This document shows positions 1 to 8,280 of a stretch of 64,000 nucleotides of DNA, in pieces. This DNA is from Maccoyibacter sp900556645 (GTDB lineage Bacteria > Bacillota > Clostridia > Lachnospirales > Lachnospiraceae), in the NCBI GenBank assembly GCA_958349535.1, contig CATWDJ010000002.1, forward strand, positions 62,001 through 126,000, written 5' to 3'. Both the position numbers and the translations under genes were made by a program. Every line of letters starts with the position of its first letter. The first letter of the stretch is position 1. The notes beneath the pieces were generated by a model. It was not told the DNA's origin. It ran no database searches and worked only from the letters and a program-made list of their open reading frames with translations.

Positions 1-1
1 C

Positions 2-985
2 GGAGACAACGCACCGGGAGAGATTATCAAGGGTGCCATGGACGCAATTAGCGAAAGAAAAGATATTGAAATTATCTTGGTTGGTCAACAGGACGTTATC
101 ACAGAAGAATTAGAAAAATATACATACAGGAAAGAGCAGATTCGCATTGTGAATGCGACGGAAGTCATTGAGACAGCCGAGCCGCCTGTAATGGCAATAC
201 GAAGGAAGAAGGATTCTTCCATTGTAGTTGGAATGAATATGGTAAAGAATAAAGAGGCAGATGCTTTTGTCTCAGCAGGAAGCTCAGGAGCAATTCTGGT
301 AGGCGGACAAGTGATTGTGGGCAGAATCAAAGGAATTGAGAGACCACCGCTGGCACCGCTGATTCCCACAGAAAACGGCGTGTCTATTTTGATAGACTGT
401 GGAGCCAATGTGGATGCAAGACCAAGTCATCTGGTGCAGTTTGCACAGATGGGTTCTATTTATATGGAACATATTCTGGGTATCCGCAATCCGAGAGTTG
501 CCATTGTGAATATCGGTGCAGAGGAGGAAAAGGGAAATGCTTTGGTCAAAGAGACATTTCCGCTTTTAAAGGAATGTGAAAACATTAATTTTGTGGGAAG
601 CATTGAGGCACGGGATATTCCTCGGGGAGATGCAGATGTCATCGTTTGCGAGGCATTTACCGGAAATGTAATTCTGAAATTATATGAGGGTCTTTCCTCA
701 ACCTTGATGGGTACCATTAAGCAGGGCATGTTGTCCAGCTTGAAGAGTAAAATAGGAGCATTGCTGGTAAAACCTGCATTAAAAGATACACTAAAGAGGT
801 TTGATGCAACCCAGTACGGCGGAGCTCCCCTTTTGGGATTAAACGGACTGGTGGTAAAAACCCATGGAAGTGCGAAAGCAAAAGAAGTGAAAAATACAAT
901 TATGCAGTGTGTGGCATTTAAAGAACAGGAAATCAATCAAAAAATAAAGACATATATTACAGATAAGATAACAGAGGAGTCATAG
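2..985 (+). CDS. plsX: Phosphate acyltransferase PlsX (5' end outside window)
   Basis: PlsX converts acyl-ACP to acyl-phosphate at the start of membrane phospholipid synthesis and works peripherally at the membrane with PlsY. The reading frame is already open at base 2 and encodes GDNAPGE, part of the PlsX N-terminal motif, so only about ten codons are missing upstream; the internal ATG at 38 is not the real start. Conserved stretches include SAGSSGA, DCGANVD and FTGNVILK. The gene ends 13 bases before acpP, with the acpP ribosome binding site overlapping its stop. The plsX-acpP-rnc-smc-ftsY order is typical of Firmicutes. The family assignment is secure. Confidence 0.95.
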   Translation, partial: GDNAPGEIIKGAMDAISERKDIEIILVGQQDVITEELEKYTYRKEQIRIVNATEVIETAEPPVMAIRRKKDSSIVVGMNMVKNKEADAFVSAGSSGAILVGGQVIVGRIKGIERPPLAPLIPTENGVSILIDCGANVDARPSHLVQFAQMGSIYMEHILGIRNPRVAIVNIGAEEEKGNALVKETFPLLKECENINFVGSIEARDIPRGDADVIVCEAFTGNVILKLYEGLSSTLMGTIKQGMLSSLKSKIGALLVKPALKDTLKRFDATQYGGAPLLGLNGLVVKTHGSAKAKEVKNTIMQCVAFKEQEINQKIKTYITDKITEES

Positions 986-998
986 AGGAGGAAGAATC

Positions 999-1229
999 AT
1001 GGAATTTGAAAAAATCAAAAAAATCATTGCAGAGGTATTAAATGTTGATGAGAATGAGATTACAATGGAGACCACTTTTACCGACGATTTAGGAGCAGAT
1101 TCATTGGACGTATTCCAGATTATTATGGGATTGGAAGAGGAGTTCGATATAGAAATCGCAAATGAAGATGCAGAGAAAATCGTGACGGTGGGCGATGCCG
1201 TAGAGCAGATAAAAAATGCGTTAGCATAA
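999..1229 (+). CDS. acpP: Acyl carrier protein
   Basis: A 76-residue acidic protein with the GADSLD motif, whose serine (about residue 36) receives 4'-phosphopantetheine. It carries growing acyl chains in type II fatty acid synthesis and supplies acyl-ACP to PlsX, encoded just upstream. The length and the acidic four-helix profile match the family. A strong GAGGAGG site (984-992) sits 6 bases before the ATG and overlaps the plsX stop, so the two genes are translated as neighbours in one operon. An intrinsic terminator follows at 1247. Confidence 0.97.
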   Translation: MEFEKIKKIIAEVLNVDENEITMETTFTDDLGADSLDVFQIIMGLEEEFDIEIANEDAEKIVTVGDAVEQIKNALA

Positions 1230-1246
1230 TTGAACAAAGAATGTGT

Positions 1247-1281
1247 AAAAAGCCCTTTCTTTTTCAAAGGGCTTTTTCTTG
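1247..1281 (+). terminator. Intrinsic terminator after acpP
   Basis: Arms AAAAAGCCCTTT (1247-1258) and AAAGGGCTTTTT (1266-1277) pair perfectly around a 7-base loop and run into a T-rich tail. It separates plsX-acpP from rnc. Since no obvious promoter lies between it and rnc, partial read-through is likely. Confidence 0.85.
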
Positions 1282-1309
1282 CATTATTTTAGTAGAAAGG
1301 GAGAGAACT

Positions 1310-2017
1310 ATGTATCAAGGTCAGAAAAGTATGGACGAGCTGCAAGAGAGAATCGGTTACCGTTTTAAGAACAAAAACTTGCTTCGTCAGGCATTGACAC
1401 ACAGCTCCTATGCCAACGAAAAGCATATGAGCAAATTATCAGATAATGAGAGATTGGAATTTTTGGGGGATGCTGTTTTGGAAATCGTATCCAGCGAGTT
1501 TTTGTTCCAGAATTATCCTAAAATGCCGGAGGGAGATTTGACAAAATTGCGTGCCAGCATTGTATGTGAGCCTACCTTGGCACTTTGTACCAAAGAGATG
1601 GATTTGGGAAAATATCTCTTCTTGGGAAAAGGCGAGGATATGACAGGGGGCAGAAAACGAAAATCCATTCTTTCCGATGCGTTGGAGGCACTGATCGGTT
1701 CCATTTATCTGGATGGTGGTTTTGCTAGTGCAAAAGAGTTTATCCTAAGATTTATTTTGACGGATATTGAGCATAAGCAGCTCTTTTATGATAGCAAAAC
1801 TATCCTGCAAGAAATCGTGCAGGCTGAGTTCAAGGAGGAACTGTCATACCGTATCATTGCAGAAACAGGACCGGATCACGACAAGCTCTTTGAAGTGGAA
1901 GCCCTGATAGGGGAGCAGGTTATCGGAACCGGCGAAGGAAGAACCAAAAAGTCAGCAGAGCAGGAAGCCGCTTATCATGGAATCTTGAAGCTGCGGGAAA
2001 ACAAACCGGAAAAGTAG
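1310..2017 (+). CDS. rnc: Ribonuclease III
   Basis: RNase III cleaves double-stranded RNA, chiefly in rRNA maturation and antisense RNA turnover. The 235-residue product has the signature NERLEFLGDAVLE (catalytic Glu/Asp; about residues 42-54), a second acidic cluster around SDALEALIGS, and a C-terminal double-stranded-RNA-binding domain (about 160-230, with the KKSAEQEAA helix). The ATG at 1310 was chosen because AAAGGGAGAG lies just upstream; an in-frame start at 1241 would put the acpP terminator inside the gene. smc follows within 16 bases. Confidence 0.96.
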   Translation: MYQGQKSMDELQERIGYRFKNKNLLRQALTHSSYANEKHMSKLSDNERLEFLGDAVLEIVSSEFLFQNYPKMPEGDLTKLRASIVCEPTLALCTKEMDLGKYLFLGKGEDMTGGRKRKSILSDALEALIGSIYLDGGFASAKEFILRFILTDIEHKQLFYDSKTILQEIVQAEFKEELSYRIIAETGPDHDKLFEVEALIGEQVIGTGEGRTKKSAEQEAAYHGILKLRENKPEK

Positions 2018-2032
2018 GTAGTGAGGGATAGG

Positions 2033-5000
2033 ATGTATTTAAAGAGTATTGAAGTACATGGATTTAAGGCATTTGCCAATAAAATAGTATTTGACTTCCA
2101 TAATGGAATTACAGGAATTGTGGGACCAAACGGAAGCGGAAAAAGTAATGTTGCAGATGCGGTACGCTGGGTATTGGGAGAGCAGAGTGCAAAACAGCTG
2201 AGAGGCTCCAGTATGCAGGATGTTATTTTTGCGGGAACAGAGAACCGGAAGCCGTTAAGTTATGCGTATGTTGCAATTACGTTGGATAATACGGACCATC
2301 AGCTTCCCATAGATTTTAAGGAAGTCACCATAGCAAGAAGAGTTTACCGTTCCGGCGAGAGCGAATATCTGATGAACGGCAGTCCATGCCGTTTGAAGGA
2401 TGTAAATGAACTGTTCTACGATACGGGAATCGGAAAGGAAGGATATTCCATTATCGGTCAGGGACAGATTGATAAAATCCTCAGCGGAAAGCCGGAGGAA
2501 CGCAGGGAACTCTTTGATGAGGCTGCGGGCATCGTAAAGTATAAGAGAAGAAAAGTAACAGCACAGAAGAAATTAGAGAATGAACGGGAAAATCTGGTGC
2601 GGGTCAATGACATTCTGGCAGAATTAGAACGTCAGATAGGACCATTGGAACGTCAGTCAGAAAAGGCCCGCCTTTATCTGAAAAAGAAAGAGGAATTGAA
2701 GGAGTACGACATCAATCTCTTTTTGATGGAGGTAGAGCGGATTGAAAATCAGCTGGATCAGGTACAGAAAAATTTCCGGGTTGCCAATGAGCAGTTGGAG
2801 GAAACCACAGAGCAGCATGAGAAGATAAAAGCAGAGTATGCCAGAATGGAGCAGTCCATGGAGGAGATGGATACCCGGATTAGCACCATCAAAGACGGCA
2901 TTGCAGGAACCGATGTGATGAAAGGAAAACTGGAGGGACAGATTAATGTCTTAAGAGAGCAGATTCACACGGCGGAGCTGACAGATGAACATCTGAAGGA
3001 GCGGGTGGATGCCATTGAGAGCCAGAAGGCAGAAAAAGGAGAGCAAAAGAAGGGCTACGAGGAACAAAAAGCTGAGTATGACAAACAGATAGAAGTGGTG
3101 GAGAAATCCAGAGAGCAGGCAGAGGAAAAGCTGCAGGCAATCCAGAAAGAGATTAACCGCTGCAAAGAGGGAATCGAAGCCGGCAAAAATGAAATGATTG
3201 AGCTGTTGAACCAAAAGGCTTCCACCAAGGCGAGACAGCAGAGATATGACACCATGTTGGAACAGGTCAATATCCGTAAAGCACAGTTGAATCAGCGGCT
3301 GTTACAGCGTAAGACAGAAGAAAGCGGATTGACGGAGGCTTTGGAGAAAAGCCAGAGTGAGCTGGATACCATACAGACACAGATATCAGAAGGAAAGAAA
3401 CAGGAAGCCGATATGCTGGCAAAACTGGACGAGTGGAGAACCAAGCAGCAGAAGAACCAGCAGGAAAGCGAACAGGCAAATATCCGCTATAATAAAGAAC
3501 AGTCCCGTCTGGAATCCTTAAAAAATATTGCGGAGAGATATGACGGTTACGGAAACAGTATCCGCAAGGTGATGGAGAGAAAAGAGTCCAACTCCAAAAT
3601 ACACGGTGTTGTGGCAGATTTGATGCAGGTAGACAAAAAATATGAGACTGCCATTGAAACAGCATTGGGAGGAAATATCCAGAACATCGTAACGGCTGAC
3701 GAAGAAACCGCAAAGGAAATGATTTCGTATTTAAAAGAGAATCGTTTCGGAAGAGCTACCTTTTTGCCGATTACCAGTGTCAGCAAGCGGGAAGTGAAGC
3801 GAAACACCGATGCCGCAAAGGAGAAGGGTGTCATTGGCTTTGCAGATGAACTGGTGAAGAATGAGAATGCTTATGATGGAATTATGGCATATCTGTTGGG
3901 AAGGGTACTGGTAGTAGATACTGTAGACCATGCCATTGCCATTGCAAGGAAATATCACTATTCCATACATATGGTAACACTGGAAGGCGAATACCTGAGT
4001 CCGGGAGGTTCTATCAGCGGAGGTGCTTTTAAGAACAATAGCAATCTGTTGGGAAGAAAACGTGAGATAGAAGAACTGGAAAAGTCTGTAACCTCTCTTG
4101 CAAAGCAATTAGAAGAATTGAAGCAGAGAAAACTGGATATCCAGACTGCCAGAGAGCTTTTGAAGGACGATTTGGAAAAAGTCCGGGAAGATTTGCAGAA
4201 AGCCTATATCTTACAGAATACCGCTCAACTGAACGTGGAGCGTGCCAAGGAGCAGAAAAACGAGAGTGAAAGCGTCTTTGTGGGATTGCAGAATGAAAAT
4301 CAGGAGATTGAAAACCAGATTTTAGAAATTCAGCGGAACAAGGAGCAGATTAAGGCAGAGATAGAACACGCAACAGAGCGGGAAGCCGAAATTGAAGTAG
4401 AGAATCAAAAATATCAGGAAATACTGGATGAGCAGATATATATAGAAGAAAGTGCCGCTAAGGCGGTTTCTGAGATACAGTTGGAAGAAGCCAATATCCG
4501 CCAGAAGGGCGAATTTGTGCTGGAAAACCTGAACCGTATCACCGGAGAAGTGCAGCGTCTGGACGAAGAATTGGAAAAGGTGCAGCATGATGCAGAGATT
4601 TCCAAGGAGGATGCCAAGAAGAAACAGCAGGATATTGCAGAGATTGAAAAGACCATCCTTGCCTCTGATGAAACCTATGCTTCTTATGTCAAAGAGTTAA
4701 AGGAGACACAGGAAGCCAGAGAACAGTTGAACAAAGAATACAAAGGTTTCTTTGAGAAACGAGAAGAAGTCGGACGCCAGATGAATGAACTGGACAAAGA
4801 GATTTTCCGATTGAACCAGCAGAGAGAAAAGCTGGAAGAGACCATGGAAAATCAAAAGAACTATATGTGGGAGGAGTACGAGCTGACCTTCCACAATGCA
4901 AAAGAGCTTCGGAAGGAAGAGTATGACAATCTGGCAGAGATGAAGAAATCCATTGCACAGCTTAAGGACGAGATTCGGAAGCTGGGAGATGTCAATGTCA

Positions 5001-5590
5001 ATGCCATTGAAGAGTATAAGGAAGTCTCGGAACGTTATGACTTCTTAAAAGGTCAGCATGATGATTTGGTGGAAGCGGAACAGACCCTGATGGGTATCAT
5101 TGAAGATTTGGACACCGGCATGCGGAAACAGTTCAGTGAAAAATTCGCAGAGATTCAAAGGGAATTTGACAAAGCCTTCAAGGAGCTTTTCGGTGGAGGA
5201 AAGGGTACGCTGGAGTTGGTAGAGGATGAGGACATCTTAGAAAGCGGCATCCGAATTATCGCACAGCCGCCGGGAAAGAAGCTTCAGAATATGATGCAGT
5301 TATCCGGTGGAGAAAAATCCTTGACAGCAATCGCATTGCTCTTTGCCATTCAGAATCTGAAGCCGTCCCCATTCTGTCTGTTGGATGAGATTGAGGCGGC
5401 ATTGGATGACAATAATGTAACCCGGTTTGCAAAATATCTGCATAAGCTGACGAAGAATACACAGTTTATTATTATTACCCACCGAAGGGGAACCATGGCA
5501 GCAGCGGATCGTCTGTATGGAATTACCATGCAGGAGAAGGGTGTTTCCACCTTGGTATCTGTCAACCTGATAGAGAAAGATTTAGACTAG
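2033..5590 (+). CDS. smc: Chromosome segregation protein SMC
   Basis: SMC is the condensin ATPase that organises and segregates the chromosome with ScpA and ScpB. The 1185-residue product has an N-terminal Walker A (GPNGSGKSN), two long coiled coils around a hinge (about residues 510-670, with conserved glycines near SPGGSISGG), and a C-terminal ABC half with LSGGEKS and Walker B LLDEIEAALDD. ATG 2033 is preferred over an in-frame GTG at 2021 because GAGGG lies 5 bases before the ATG and the protein then begins MYLKSIEVHGFK, as is usual. It lies between rnc and ftsY as in other Firmicutes. Full length, no damage seen. Confidence 0.97.
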   Translation: MYLKSIEVHGFKAFANKIVFDFHNGITGIVGPNGSGKSNVADAVRWVLGEQSAKQLRGSSMQDVIFAGTENRKPLSYAYVAITLDNTDHQLPIDFKEVTIARRVYRSGESEYLMNGSPCRLKDVNELFYDTGIGKEGYSIIGQGQIDKILSGKPEERRELFDEAAGIVKYKRRKVTAQKKLENERENLVRVNDILAELERQIGPLERQSEKARLYLKKKEELKEYDINLFLMEVERIENQLDQVQKNFRVANEQLEETTEQHEKIKAEYARMEQSMEEMDTRISTIKDGIAGTDVMKGKLEGQINVLREQIHTAELTDEHLKERVDAIESQKAEKGEQKKGYEEQKAEYDKQIEVVEKSREQAEEKLQAIQKEINRCKEGIEAGKNEMIELLNQKASTKARQQRYDTMLEQVNIRKAQLNQRLLQRKTEESGLTEALEKSQSELDTIQTQISEGKKQEADMLAKLDEWRTKQQKNQQESEQANIRYNKEQSRLESLKNIAERYDGYGNSIRKVMERKESNSKIHGVVADLMQVDKKYETAIETALGGNIQNIVTADEETAKEMISYLKENRFGRATFLPITSVSKREVKRNTDAAKEKGVIGFADELVKNENAYDGIMAYLLGRVLVVDTVDHAIAIARKYHYSIHMVTLEGEYLSPGGSISGGAFKNNSNLLGRKREIEELEKSVTSLAKQLEELKQRKLDIQTARELLKDDLEKVREDLQKAYILQNTAQLNVERAKEQKNESESVFVGLQNENQEIENQILEIQRNKEQIKAEIEHATEREAEIEVENQKYQEILDEQIYIEESAAKAVSEIQLEEANIRQKGEFVLENLNRITGEVQRLDEELEKVQHDAEISKEDAKKKQQDIAEIEKTILASDETYASYVKELKETQEAREQLNKEYKGFFEKREEVGRQMNELDKEIFRLNQQREKLEETMENQKNYMWEEYELTFHNAKELRKEEYDNLAEMKKSIAQLKDEIRKLGDVNVNAIEEYKEVSERYDFLKGQHDDLVEAEQTLMGIIEDLDTGMRKQFSEKFAEIQREFDKAFKELFGGGKGTLELVEDEDILESGIRIIAQPPGKKLQNMMQLSGGEKSLTAIALLFAIQNLKPSPFCLLDEIEAALDDNNVTRFAKYLHKLTKNTQFIIITHRRGTMAAADRLYGITMQEKGVSTLVSVNLIEKDLD

Positions 5591-5603
5591 CGGAGGAATG
5601 AAA

Positions 5604-6605
5604 ATGAGTGAAGAATTTGAGACAGAAGCAGTTGAGGAAGAAATAGAGACAGAATCCACAGAAGTGGAAGAACAGGAAAAAAAGCAGGGCTTTTTCAGCC
5701 GTCTGGTGGCGGGACTGACCAAAACCAGAGATAGTTTTGTATCAGGTATTGATTCCATATTCAGCGGCTTTTCTGCCATAGACGAAGATTTTTATGAGGA
5801 AATTGAAGAAATCCTGATTATGGGAGATATCGGCGTTCGTGCCACAGAAGAGATTCTGGATAATCTGAGAGACAAGGTAAAAGAAAACCATATTAAACAG
5901 CCGGAAGAGTGTAAGGAGCTGTTGATACAGAGTATTAAGGAACAGATGGAGGTAGGAGAGACAGCATACCGTTTTGAAGAAGAGACCTCTGTGGTTCTCA
6001 TAGTAGGAGTCAACGGTGTGGGCAAGACTACTTCCGTAGGAAAGCTGGCAGGCAAGCTGAAAGACCAAGGACGCAAAGTAGTACTGGCAGCAGCAGATAC
6101 CTTCCGTGCGGCGGCAGGTTCCCAGTTGGAGGAATGGGCACATCGTGCAGGAGTGGATATGATTGGCGGACAGGAAGGTGCAGACCCGGCAGCAGTCATT
6201 TATGATGCAGTGGCGGCAGCAAAGGCCAGAAAAGCAGATGTATTGCTCTGTGATACGGCTGGAAGGCTGCACAATAAGAAAAATCTGATGGAAGAATTGA
6301 AAAAAATCAACCGTATTCTGGAAAAAGAATATCCGGATGCTTTCCGTGAAACTTTAGTGGTATTAGACGGAACCACCGGACAGAATGCACTTGCACAGGC
6401 AAAGCAGTTTATGGAAGTGGCAGACATTACAGGAATCATCCTGACAAAGATGGACGGAACCGCAAAGGGAGGAATTGCAGTAGCAATTCAATCTGAGTTG
6501 GGAATCCCGGTAAAATACATCGGAGTGGGAGAAACGATTGAGGATTTACAGAAATTTGATTCGGAGCAGTTTGTAGATGCATTGTTTGAAGCAAGAGAGG
6601 AGTAA
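5604..6605 (+). CDS. ftsY: Signal recognition particle receptor FtsY
   Basis: FtsY is the GTPase receptor that docks SRP-ribosome complexes at the membrane. The 333-residue protein has an acidic N-terminal A region (residues 1-40) and an NG domain with GVNGVGKTTS (G1), DTAGRL (G3) and TKMDGTAKGG (G4/G5 region). The third in-frame ATG (5604) fits the GGAGG at 5592-5596 with a 7-base spacer; the ATG at 5598 would be only one base from it. smc ends 13 bases upstream and the threonine ammonia-lyase follows at once, so it is co-transcribed with both. Confidence 0.96.
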   Translation: MSEEFETEAVEEEIETESTEVEEQEKKQGFFSRLVAGLTKTRDSFVSGIDSIFSGFSAIDEDFYEEIEEILIMGDIGVRATEEILDNLRDKVKENHIKQPEECKELLIQSIKEQMEVGETAYRFEEETSVVLIVGVNGVGKTTSVGKLAGKLKDQGRKVVLAAADTFRAAAGSQLEEWAHRAGVDMIGGQEGADPAAVIYDAVAAAKARKADVLLCDTAGRLHNKKNLMEELKKINRILEKEYPDAFRETLVVLDGTTGQNALAQAKQFMEVADITGIILTKMDGTAKGGIAVAIQSELGIPVKYIGVGETIEDLQKFDSEQFVDALFEAREE

Positions 6606-6611
6606 ATGAAA

Positions 6612-7823
6612 ATGCTGACGTTGGAGAAGTTTGAAGAGGCAAGTGAGAAGGTAAAAGAGGTTACTTTGGAGACCAAGTTGATTTACAGTGATTTTTTAAG
6701 TGAATCAACGGGAAATAAAGTATATCTGAAACCGGAGAATATGCAGTTTACCGGAGCTTATAAGGTAAGAGGAGCTTATTATAAAATTAGCACCTTAACA
6801 GAAGAAGAACGGGAAAAAGGACTGATTACCGCCTCTGCGGGAAACCATGCACAGGGTGTGGCATATGCGGCAAAATGTTACGGTGTAAAAGCAACCATTG
6901 TGATGCCTACCACAACGCCGTTAATCAAGGTCAACCGCACAAAGAGTTATGGAGCAGAGGTTGTCCTGTATGGAGATGTCTATGATGAAGCCTGTGCCAA
7001 AGCCTATGAATTGGCAGAAGAAAAGGGCTACACCTTTATCCATCCTTTTGATGATTTGGCTGTGGCAACGGGACAGGGCAGTATTGCCATGGAAATTTTC
7101 AAAGAGCTTCCGTTGGTGGAATATATTCTGGTTCCAATCGGAGGAGGCGGACTGGCAACAGGCGTATCCACATTGGCAAAGCTGTTGAATCCGAAGATAA
7201 AAGTAATCGGTGTGGAGCCGGCAGGTGCCAACTGTATGCAGGCATCTCTGGCAGCGGGAAAAGTAACAACACTTCCGACGGTCAATACCATTGCAGACGG
7301 TACAGCAGTAAAGACTCCGGGGGAGAACATCTTCCCATACATCCAAAAGAATCTGGATGAAATCATTACGGTAGAGGATGATGAATTGGTAGTTGCCTTT
7401 TTGGATATGGTGGAAAATCATAAGATGGTAATTGAAAATTCAGGACTTTTGACTGTGGCGGCATTGAAACATCTGAATGTAAAAGATAAACGAGTGGTTT
7501 CTATATTAAGCGGTGGAAACATGGATGTGATTACCATGTCTTCCGTGGTGCAGCAGGGACTGATTTTCCGAGACAGAATCTTCACCGTGTCTGTCTTGTT
7601 GCCGGACAAACCGGGAGAATTATCACGGGTTGCAGATACTATTGCAAAAGAACAGGGAAATGTAATTAAGCTGGAACACAATCAGTTTGTATCCATTAAC
7701 CGAAATGCAGCAGTAGAGCTTCGTATCACCTTGGAAGCCTTTGGAACAGACCATAAGAACCAGATTATAGCTTCCCTTGAGAAAAACGGATATAAGCCGA
7801 AGCTGGTACGGACGAATCTGTAA
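6612..7823 (+). CDS. ilvA: Threonine ammonia-lyase with C-terminal ACT domain
   Basis: A PLP enzyme deaminating threonine to 2-oxobutanoate, either for isoleucine synthesis or threonine catabolism. The 403-residue protein carries FTGAYKVRGA with the PLP lysine, the phosphate-binding GGGGLATG, and a single C-terminal ACT domain (about residues 325-403), matching the medium-length form rather than the 500-residue IlvA with two ACT-like domains. It could equally be named tdcB; the role (biosynthetic or catabolic) is not settled here. ATG 6612 has AGAGGAG at 9 bases; the ATG at 6606 is too close. Its position straight after ftsY suggests read-through from the smc operon. Confidence 0.9.
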   Translation: MLTLEKFEEASEKVKEVTLETKLIYSDFLSESTGNKVYLKPENMQFTGAYKVRGAYYKISTLTEEEREKGLITASAGNHAQGVAYAAKCYGVKATIVMPTTTPLIKVNRTKSYGAEVVLYGDVYDEACAKAYELAEEKGYTFIHPFDDLAVATGQGSIAMEIFKELPLVEYILVPIGGGGLATGVSTLAKLLNPKIKVIGVEPAGANCMQASLAAGKVTTLPTVNTIADGTAVKTPGENIFPYIQKNLDEIITVEDDELVVAFLDMVENHKMVIENSGLLTVAALKHLNVKDKRVVSILSGGNMDVITMSSVVQQGLIFRDRIFTVSVLLPDKPGELSRVADTIAKEQGNVIKLEHNQFVSINRNAAVELRITLEAFGTDHKNQIIASLEKNGYKPKLVRTNL

Positions 7824-7832
7824 GAGGACTGT

Positions 7833-7870
7833 AAAGACGTTGTTTTTTGACAACGTCTTTTTTGATTTTT
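7833..7870 (+). terminator. Intrinsic terminator after threonine ammonia-lyase
   Basis: Perfect arms AAAGACGTTGT (7833-7843) and ACAACGTCTTT (7850-7860) with a 6-base loop, followed by TTTGATTTTTT. It ends the rnc-smc-ftsY-ilvA transcript. Confidence 0.92.
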
Positions 7871-7913
7871 TATGTTAATATATTAGCATATTAGATGATA
7901 AGGAAAAGATAAA

Positions 7914-8178
7914 ATGTCAGAAATAAATTTTTATGCAAAAAAATATAATACGCCCATAGGTCCATGCCTGATTGTGGCAAAGGAGGACAAGCTGATAGGT
8001 TTGTGGTTTGAAGGACAAAAATATGATTGTCCCATCAAAGATAAACTGATATGGAAGTTTAACCGGGTATGCCGGAGGTGTTTCCAAAAAACGTTGGCTG
8101 TTAGAATATGAAAAAGTAAATCTATGCAATAAAAAACGAAAATTGTCGAATAATAGGAAAATAAAGGAAAAAGAATAA
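7914..8178 (+). pseudogene. Remnant of methylated-DNA-protein-cysteine methyltransferase (ogt) with internal deletion
   Basis: O6-alkylguanine-DNA alkyltransferases are single-turnover repair proteins of about 160 residues. Here the first frame (7914-8111) gives an intact N-terminal part (YNTPIGPCL, then LIGLWFEGQKY) to about residue 45. From 8059 a different frame reads LTGYAGGVSKKRWLLEYE, the characteristic C-terminus of the family, and stays open to about 8178. The middle, including the catalytic PCHR cysteine motif, is absent, and the two ends are out of frame. A single internal deletion of roughly 90-100 codons explains this. The protein cannot be active. Confidence 0.85.
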
Positions 8179-8280
8179 AAAATTAAACAAAATATCTTGA
8201 TAATTTTTGGGGAAACATACATAATATTAGAGGGATATACATAAAAAAGGGAAAAGATGTAAGGAGGAAATACAAACGTT

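Noticed and set aside
5742..6272. 176-residue minus-strand frame in ftsY
   Set aside because: Entirely within ftsY, no ribosome binding site, Cys/Ser-rich translation typical of a shadow frame.
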